From NCBI GenBank assembly GCA_023436765.1, contig JAEZHX010000112.1, positions 1-10,172 on the forward strand: a stretch of DNA of 10,172 nucleotides, given 5' to 3'. Under the pieces are notes generated by a model, which worked only from the letters and a program-made list of their open reading frames with translations, was not told the DNA's origin and searched no databases. This DNA is from Bacillota bacterium (lineage in GTDB: Bacteria > Bacillota > Clostridia > Lachnospirales > Lachnospiraceae). The first letter of the stretch is position 1; each line of letters starts with the position of its first letter. Both the position numbers and the translations under genes were made by a program. Below are positions 5,604 through 10,172 of this stretch, piece by piece.

Positions 5604-7778
5604 TTACTTCCGGTAAAATGCAGCTGCCTCCTGAAAGCTTCCTGTCAAAGCACTTTGATTATTCATGGCTTTTACTCCGTCTACCATGCGACGGACAAAG
5701 CCTTCCAGCTTTCCCATATATTCTTCTGTGGATATCTGTCCATCCGATACATAGGTAAGGCCCTTCTCCCAGCTGGCAGTCAGCTCCGCATTCAGTAAGG
5801 ATTTGATGGACGCATTCACCACCTCATAGATCAATTCCCCCTGTAGGGTAGGGGTGATCACCTGTGTCTTCTTAATCAGGTTAAGATAGGAGATCTTAAT
5901 CAGCTTATTTAGAATCTCTGCCCGGGTGGCACTGGTACCGATGCCGCTTCCCTTGATCTGAGCTCTAAGCTCCTCATCCTCAATCAGCTGTCCGGCATTC
6001 TCCATAGCAAGGATTAAGGTACCGGAGGTGTATCTCTTCGGAGGAACAGTTTCCCCTTCCTTGATATTCAAGGATTTAACCGGCAGAAGTGTTCCCTTCT
6101 TCAGATTCATGATGACCTGCATGAAGGACTGATCTGAATTCTCCTCCTCTGTGTTATCCTCTGCTGCTTCCTTCCCTTCCGCTCCCTCTTTCTCGTCTAT
6201 GCTACGCTCCTTCCTCTCCGAAGAATTACCGAGCACCTTAAGATAGCCTTCCTTCTCCAGTACCCGGAAGGTCGCAAAGAAGCTTTCCTTCTTGATCCTG
6301 GCAGTAATATTGATTTTACGGTATTCCGCTGCAGGATAGAAGATACTTAAGAAACGCTTTACGATCGTCTCATAGACCCTGGCTGCCGTAGAGGATACAC
6401 TGCCCAGAGCATTTAGCCCCTGTCCTGTCGGAATTATGGCATAGTGGTCCGTAATCTGACTGTCATTGACATAGCGGGTCTTCGCAATATTCTTATAGGA
6501 GCCCTGATCTAGAATCTCACTGGCAAATTCTCTGGCACTGTTAAGATTCTGGAGTCCTTTGATGTTCTTATAGATTTCCTTTGCTACAGCCGTGGATAAT
6601 ACCCTGGCATCGGTTCTGGGATAGGTTACAAGCTTCTTCTCATACAGCTCCTGGACAATCCTTAGGGTCTCATCGGGACTGATCTTGAATATCCTGGCAC
6701 AGTCATTCTGCAGCTCCGCCAGATTATATAACAGCGGCGGATTCTTATTCTCCTTCTTCTTCTCCAATTGGGTAATCTCTGCAAGCAGCTGCTCCGAAGA
6801 TGCGCCTCCTGATAATGCATCCTGTAATCCGGTCTGTCCATTCTCGGATAATGCGGAGAAGGAGTTATCCCTTCCGTTACTGCTGCCTGTTACTGCTGTC
6901 CAGGAGCCATCCTCAGAAAGAGCAGGAATATTCCCTGCCAGATCAGCAATCAGCTTGATGGCCGAAGGCTTTTCAGAGAAACCATTTTCCTTATATAATA
7001 ATGGAGACAGATAATAATCCGAACCCTCCACTGCTTTAAATTCCGCATTGAAGCTCTTATCCTCAGGGGATAGCTGTGACATTACCCGGTAGAAGGGAGT
7101 CTTCACAAAGCCTCGGATCTCCCTCTCTCGTCTGACCACCATCCCGAGAACACAGGTCATGACCCTGCCCACGGAGATAGCGGACCACTGGGCAGAATTT
7201 AAGAATTTCTGCACCTCATTCCCATACTTTAGGGTAAGGATTCTGGAGAAATTAATTCCCATCAGATAATCCTCCTTAGCCCGCAGATATGCTGCCTCGG
7301 ACAGGTTATCATAGGCTGACAGGGGTTTTGCTTCCTTAATTCCCCTTAGGATCTCCTCCTCTGTCTGGGAATCGATCCAGACCCTCTTCCGCACCTTAGT
7401 GGCCGGAACCTTGGCGGCACGGTCCACCAATCGGTATATGTATTCCCCTTCTCGTCCGGAGTCCGTACAGACATAGATGGTATCCACATCCTTACGATTT
7501 AACAGCTCCTTAACGATACTGAATTGCTTCTTCACATTCGGTATGACTTCATACAGAAACTCCTTCGGTAGGAACGGAAGTGTCTCCATGGTCCATTTCT
7601 TCAAGGAAGGATGATAGACCTCCGGATAACTCATGGTGACTAAATGCCCTACACACCAGGTTACGATGGCATTTTCCGATTCTATATAACCGTCCTGCTT
7701 CCTGCCGGAAATCTTCAGTGCCTTGGCAAATTCCGTAGCTACACTCGGTTTTTCTGCGATAAATAAACTCTTTGACAT
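5604..7778 (-). CDS. topB: DNA topoisomerase III (type IA)
   Basis: TopB is a type IA topoisomerase that cuts and reseals one DNA strand through a 5'-phosphotyrosine, relaxing negative supercoils and unlinking replication or recombination intermediates. The 724-residue protein starts with the Toprim fold, SLFIAEKPSVA with catalytic Glu9, and has TDSGREGE (105-112) for Mg2+. SVGRVMT (202-208) and the active-site Tyr386 in LVTYPRTD follow, then HYAIIPTG (445-452) and GIGTSATRAEI (612-622). There is no C-terminal zinc finger, as in many Firmicute TopB proteins. Two low-complexity stretches stand out: a Ser/Gly/Asn-rich one at about 296-330 and an acidic one at 519-549; both look like flexible surface loops. 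The start matches the family's usual N-terminus, but the ribosome binding site is weak (AGAAAG-like), suggesting modest translation. A divergent promoter region lies upstream and glmS follows downstream. Confidence 0.96.
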   Translation of the reverse strand: MSKSLFIAEKPSVATEFAKALKISGRKQDGYIESENAIVTWCVGHLVTMSYPEVYHPSLKKWTMETLPFLPKEFLYEVIPNVKKQFSIVKELLNRKDVDTIYVCTDSGREGEYIYRLVDRAAKVPATKVRKRVWIDSQTEEEILRGIKEAKPLSAYDNLSEAAYLRAKEDYLMGINFSRILTLKYGNEVQKFLNSAQWSAISVGRVMTCVLGMVVRREREIRGFVKTPFYRVMSQLSPEDKSFNAEFKAVEGSDYYLSPLLYKENGFSEKPSAIKLIADLAGNIPALSEDGSWTAVTGSSNGRDNSFSALSENGQTGLQDALSGGASSEQLLAEITQLEKKKENKNPPLLYNLAELQNDCARIFKISPDETLRIVQELYEKKLVTYPRTDARVLSTAVAKEIYKNIKGLQNLNSAREFASEILDQGSYKNIAKTRYVNDSQITDHYAIIPTGQGLNALGSVSSTAARVYETIVKRFLSIFYPAAEYRKINITARIKKESFFATFRVLEKEGYLKVLGNSSERKERSIDEKEGAEGKEAAEDNTEEENSDQSFMQVIMNLKKGTLLPVKSLNIKEGETVPPKRYTSGTLILAMENAGQLIEDEELRAQIKGSGIGTSATRAEILNKLIKISYLNLIKKTQVITPTLQGELIYEVVNASIKSLLNAELTASWEKGLTYVSDGQISTEEYMGKLEGFVRRMVDGVKAMNNQSALTGSFQEAAAFYRK

Positions 7779-7886
7779 GGTTGACCAACTTTCTTACAAA
7801 GCTTTCTGTTACTTTTAAGCTTCTCTTATGAGGCTCCGGATGACCCCTTCTTATGTTCATAGAACAGCAGGAATCCGGATATGATA

Positions 7887-7915
7887 AGTATACCTTAAAA
7901 TATCTGATACGACAA
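7887..7915 (-). promoter_or_regulatory. Putative topB promoter
   Basis: On the minus strand TTGTCG (7910-7915) and TATACT (7887-7892) are exactly 17 bases apart, matching consensus at 4/6 and 5/6. The leader would be about 100 bases and contains paired AAGCTT palindromes. It is divergent from the degV promoter. Confidence 0.5.
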
Positions 7916-7937
7916 ACAAAATTCATTCGGGAATATA

Positions 7938-7949
7938 GAGAATATTCTC
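7938..7949. promoter_or_regulatory. Perfect 12-bp palindrome between divergent promoters (possible operator)
   Basis: GAGAATATTCTC is a perfect palindrome in the 44-base space between the -35 boxes of the putative topB and degV promoters. It lies 22 bases from the topB -35 and 10 bases from the degV -35. This placement fits a dimeric regulator binding upstream of both promoters. A 12-bp AT-rich palindrome can also arise by chance; no regulator gene is in the window. Confidence 0.35.
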
Positions 7950-7959
7950 ATTATTTGTA

Positions 7960-7988
7960 TTGAATATTGATATAGTATCGTTTACAAT
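7960..7988 (+). promoter_or_regulatory. Putative promoter of the degV-LUD operon
   Basis: TTGAAT (7960-7965) and TACAAT (7983-7988) are separated by 17 bases, with 4/6 and 5/6 matches to consensus. The transcript would start near 7995, about 40 bases before the DegV start, leaving room for the strong AGGAGG site. Confidence 0.5.
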
Positions 7989-8034
7989 AGATGTAGTATT
8001 GAAAACTACTTGAAGGTGTGATTAGGAGGAAATC

Positions 8035-8922
8035 ATGAAGGAATATCAAATTTTCAGTGACTCAGCTTGTGATTTACCGGATAGCCTGATAAACGAGCAT
8101 CAGATCGGACTGATACCGTTTTACGTAAGCTTTGATCAGGAAACATATTATAAGGAAAGTATTGATATAACGAAAGAATCCTTTTATGAGACCCTCTCTG
8201 CAAAGCATATCTTTGCAACCACCTCCCTGCCCTCCGTACAAGATTATATCAGCGCCTTCCGCCCGGCTTTGAAGGCAGGCAACGATATCGTCTGTCTCTG
8301 TCTCACCCAGAAATTCAGCGGTTCCTATCAATCAGCCGTGAATGCAAAGCATATCCTGGAGGAACAGTTTCCGAATGCAGCCATCCATATCATAGACAGC
8401 ATTCAGGCTACCGGCGGACAGGGCATCCTACTGCTTCAGATGGCAGAAATGAAACGGGCCGGACATTCCATCACGGAGGTTGTAGATATTACGAACCGGC
8501 TGAAGACCACTGCACGAATCATGTTTACTGTTGACACCCTGGAATACCTGGCTCATGGCAGAAGAATCGGTAAGGTTATTGCTTTGGCTAAGGATATGTT
8601 GGATCTAAAGCCTCTGATTCAGCTGAAGGAGGCAGAGCTGATTCCTTATTCCAACATCAGAGGACGTAAGAAATCACTGGATAAGGTATTTGAAATGGTT
8701 GAGGAATATTTCAAGGATTATAATGAGAATCCTGCGGATTATGATTTCTGCATCGCGAATACTACGACTCCGGCCGATGCCTTAGTCCTACAAAAACACA
8801 TCGAGAAGTTTATAGGACGTAAAATGATTTACCCCATCTTTCAGATAGGGGTTACCATCGGTACCTATACGGGACCCGGGGCACTCGGGATCTGTTTTGT
8901 AAAGAAATATGATCGAATCTGA
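8035..8922 (+). CDS. DegV family fatty-acid-binding protein
   Basis: DegV proteins bind a single fatty acid in a deep cleft; in Firmicutes some (FakB) present exogenous fatty acids to the FakA kinase for entry into phospholipid synthesis. This 295-residue protein has the full family signature: DSACDLP (9-15), TSLPS (63-67) in the TSxPS lipid-carboxylate motif, FSGSYQS (94-100), DS at 121-122 followed by ATGGQG, RIGK (177-180), and IGTYTGPGALG (275-285) near the C-terminus. No signal peptide or membrane segment is seen, as expected for a cytosolic carrier. The start is fixed by AGGAGG five to six bases before the ATG. The LUD-domain gene starts 14 bases after its stop, so they are likely co-transcribed. 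Whether it works as a FakB cannot be settled here, as no fakA is in the window. Confidence 0.95.
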   Translation: MKEYQIFSDSACDLPDSLINEHQIGLIPFYVSFDQETYYKESIDITKESFYETLSAKHIFATTSLPSVQDYISAFRPALKAGNDIVCLCLTQKFSGSYQSAVNAKHILEEQFPNAAIHIIDSIQATGGQGILLLQMAEMKRAGHSITEVVDITNRLKTTARIMFTVDTLEYLAHGRRIGKVIALAKDMLDLKPLIQLKEAELIPYSNIRGRKKSLDKVFEMVEEYFKDYNENPADYDFCIANTTTPADALVLQKHIEKFIGRKMIYPIFQIGVTIGTYTGPGALGICFVKKYDRI

Positions 8923-8936
8923 TGAGGAGGGATATG

Positions 8937-9572
8937 ATGTCAGCCAAAGCCACCTACTATGAGAATTTAGCGGATAGTCTGATCGGAAAATTTAATAAAC
9001 GAGGAATCGAGGGGTACTATTGCGAGAACGCCGAGGAAGCCCTACTTATGGCAAAGCGTTTTCTCACCCCCGGCTGCTCGATTTCCTGGGGAGGCTCGGA
9101 AACCCTGGAGGAGATCGGACTAATCGAGTACTTGAAGGAATCTGATTACATACTATATGACCGGCATGCAGCGAAAACACCCGAGGAATCCACTAAGATG
9201 TACAGCAGGATCGTTACCGCCGATTATTTCTTCATGAGCTCCAATGCCATCACGCTGGATGGTCAGCTGGTGAATATCGACGGCAAGGGTAACCGGGTTG
9301 CCTGTCTGATTACCGGACCGAAGAACGTCATCATTATAGCCGGTATGAATAAAATAGTTACCGATGTAGATACCGGTATTGAAAGAGTCCGTAATATGGC
9401 GGCTCCTCCGAATAACATCCGCTTAAATAAGAAGACTCCCTGTGCCGATACGGGTAAGTGTGCAAATTGCCTCGTGGATGACTGTATCTGCTGCGAAATC
9501 GTCATCACTAGAAAATCACAGATTCCCGGCCGTATCAAGGTTATCCTGGTAGGCGTGGAGCTGGGCTACTAA
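8937..9572 (+). CDS. LUD-domain protein (LutC/YkgG family) with Cys-rich C-terminus
   Basis: This 211-residue protein belongs to the LUD-domain (DUF162) family, whose best-known members LutB and LutC act in lactate oxidation; single-domain clostridial versions have no established role. Recognisable blocks are SWGGSETLEE (50-59), ADYFFMSSNAITLDGQLVNIDG (95-116, split as ADYFFMSSNAIT and DGQLVNIDG), and GPKNVIIIAGMNKIV (127-141). The C-terminal part has six cysteines (169, 175, 178, 183, 185, 186) in a CADTGKCANC / DDCICC pattern before PGRIKVILVGVELGY; this could bind a metal or an iron-sulfur cluster, which is inference. The start is placed at the second of two adjacent ATGs (8937), six bases after GAGGAGG; an in-frame ATG at 8922 overlaps the degV stop but has no ribosome binding site. 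It is probably the second gene of a degV operon. No lutA or lutB is seen, so a lactate role is not supported. Confidence 0.88.
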   Translation: MSAKATYYENLADSLIGKFNKRGIEGYYCENAEEALLMAKRFLTPGCSISWGGSETLEEIGLIEYLKESDYILYDRHAAKTPEESTKMYSRIVTADYFFMSSNAITLDGQLVNIDGKGNRVACLITGPKNVIIIAGMNKIVTDVDTGIERVRNMAAPPNNIRLNKKTPCADTGKCANCLVDDCICCEIVITRKSQIPGRIKVILVGVELGY

Positions 9573-9740
9573 ACTGCACTTCCTTGGAGAGCTGTCAGGT
9601 TTCCAGCCAATATGAAGCATTCATCGTTTTCGGTTATATAGTTGCTAGATAGCTTGGCTTGAAAGTACGTATGAAATTGAATAAGAACTAATAATATATA
9701 GCAAGATAATAGAAAATCGGTTTAAGAAAGGATGATTATC

Positions 9741-9914
9741 ATGTCAAAGGTTGATAATAATGCTCCGATGGATCTGAGCACCTCCGTTACGGTGACGGTT
9801 GATGTCACGAAAATCGTGAAATATGTATGCTGTGCCGGTGTTTTCATCGTAGGAATTATATTTGGAACGAAGTGCTGCCACAAAATGATGGAAGAAGGGT
9901 TCTTCAAGTTCTAA
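9741..9914 (+). CDS. Small single-pass membrane protein of unknown function
   Basis: This 57-residue reading frame is preceded by AAAGGA with an 8-base spacer; an earlier in-frame ATG at 9732 overlaps that site and is unlikely to be used. After a polar, Thr/Val-rich N-terminus (STSVTVTVDVTK) comes one hydrophobic segment, YVCCAGVFIVGIIFGTKCC, flanked by Lys residues and by a Cys-Cys pair at each end, then a short basic/acidic tail. It should sit in the membrane once; the paired cysteines could be modified, paired by disulfide, or bind metal, but nothing proves this. I do not recognise the family. It lies 168 bases after the LUD gene and about 30 bases before the large branched inverted repeat. 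Coding is supported by the ribosome site and sensible composition, but short length leaves some doubt. Confidence 0.6.
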   Translation: MSKVDNNAPMDLSTSVTVTVDVTKIVKYVCCAGVFIVGIIFGTKCCHKMMEEGFFKF

Positions 9915-9944
9915 CTAAGATATCAGTACAATGGCTATATTTAC

Positions 9945-10167
9945 GGTGCGCCTAAGTGGAGCCCCGGGAGTATTCCGGATATCATTTTCTGTAGTACTAA
10001 GCTGTGATTTTTACTTGGACCTGTCTGTCGGCGTGTATCGGCATCCGTGCCGTACACGCCTAAACTGTCCCTCCATGGACAGTTTCAGACAGTATCGTAA
10101 AAATCTCAGCCAAGTACTACGACGAAATGATATAGTCATTCTCCCAGGGCTCCATCATAGACGCACC
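9945..10167. repeat. Large branched inverted repeat (candidate structured RNA or palindromic element)
   Basis: About 223 bases fold on themselves. From the base inward the paired blocks are: 9945-9950 with 10162-10167 (GGTGCG); 9952-9954 with 10158-10160; 9958-9970 with 10141-10153 (12 of 13 pairs); 9979-9987 with 10125-10133; 9991-9998 with 10113-10120 (GTAGTACT); 10001-10004 with 10107-10110; 10006-10014 with 10097-10105 (GATTTTTAC); and 10021-10027 with 10086-10092 (CTGTCTG). The last closes a three-way junction holding two hairpins: 10030-10060 (GGCGTGTA with TACACGCC, inner GGCA with TGCC, loop TCCG) and 10062-10085 (AAACTGTCC with GGACAGTTT, loop CTCCAT). Pairing stops at the base, since 9941-9944 does not match 10168-10172. 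There is no open reading frame of note inside. It matches no RNA class I recognise. It is too long and has no U-run, so it is not a simple terminator. Confidence 0.75.
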
Positions 10168-10172
10168 TGTCT

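Noticed and set aside
7549..7926. Minus-strand reading frame of 125 codons overlapping the topB start
   Set aside because: It is out of frame with topB, overlaps 230 bases of its conserved N-terminus, and covers the putative topB promoter; it is a shadow.
9263..9538. Minus-strand reading frame of 91 codons inside the LUD gene
   Set aside because: It lies entirely opposite a well-conserved gene and has no features of its own.
9573..9740. Terminator after the LUD gene
   Set aside because: Weak complementarities exist (GCTG with CAGC; AGCCAA with TTGGCT), but none forms a strong stem followed by a U-run.
9945..9960. GTGCG near the left end of the branched repeat, like the 5' start of a group II intron
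   Set aside because: The following sequence folds back on itself in one long stem rather than into an intron domain I, and no domain V or reverse transcriptase is visible before the window ends.
9945..10167. Retron msr-msd RNA
   Set aside because: There is no reverse transcriptase in the window and no recognisable msr part with a priming guanosine; the fold is one branched stem. Sequence beyond 10172 could change this.

Overview
The window looks like the chromosome of a low-to-moderate GC anaerobic Firmicute, most likely a clostridium of the Lachnospiraceae type. Grounds are the strong AGGAGG-type ribosome binding sites, the kind of DegV and LUD-domain proteins present, a GH51 arabinofuranosidase start at the left edge, and AT-rich intergenic DNA. 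The taxon is an inference from gene content, not from a marker gene.

Left edge (1-448): the N-terminus of a GH51-type alpha-L-arabinofuranosidase on the minus strand, with its leader and a plausible promoter. Accessory region (about 380-3360): four small genes, all on the minus strand. In transcription order they are a NUDIX hydrolase, a P-loop kinase-like protein, a beta-lactamase-family serine hydrolase broken by an out-of-frame internal deletion, and a GNAT acetyltransferase. Four copies of a roughly 20-bp motif (consensus ATAAACATAATGGGAAGTTT) lie in the same orientation between or beside these genes, and a fifth, degenerate, inverted copy lies at the outer end. Two sites can also form hairpins. 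The layout resembles a gene-cassette array, but no canonical integron attC core and no recombinase is seen.

Housekeeping block (3512-7915, minus strand): topB (DNA topoisomerase III) followed by glmS (glucosamine-6-phosphate synthase). Each has its own plausible promoter, and glmS ends at a clear intrinsic terminator. No glmS ribozyme is visible in the glmS leader. topB is divergent from a plus-strand pair, a DegV-family fatty-acid-binding protein and a LUD-domain protein (LutC/YkgG type) with a Cys-rich tail, separated by 14 bases and probably co-transcribed. A perfect 12-bp palindrome lies between the two divergent promoters.

Right edge (9741-10172): a 57-residue single-pass membrane protein of unknown function, then a striking branched inverted repeat of about 223 bases. 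A long imperfect stem (about 60 pairs) is capped by a three-way junction with two strong hairpins. I do not recognise it. It is either a large structured RNA or a palindromic mobile/repeat element. This structure and the repeat-bounded accessory genes are the two things most worth following up.
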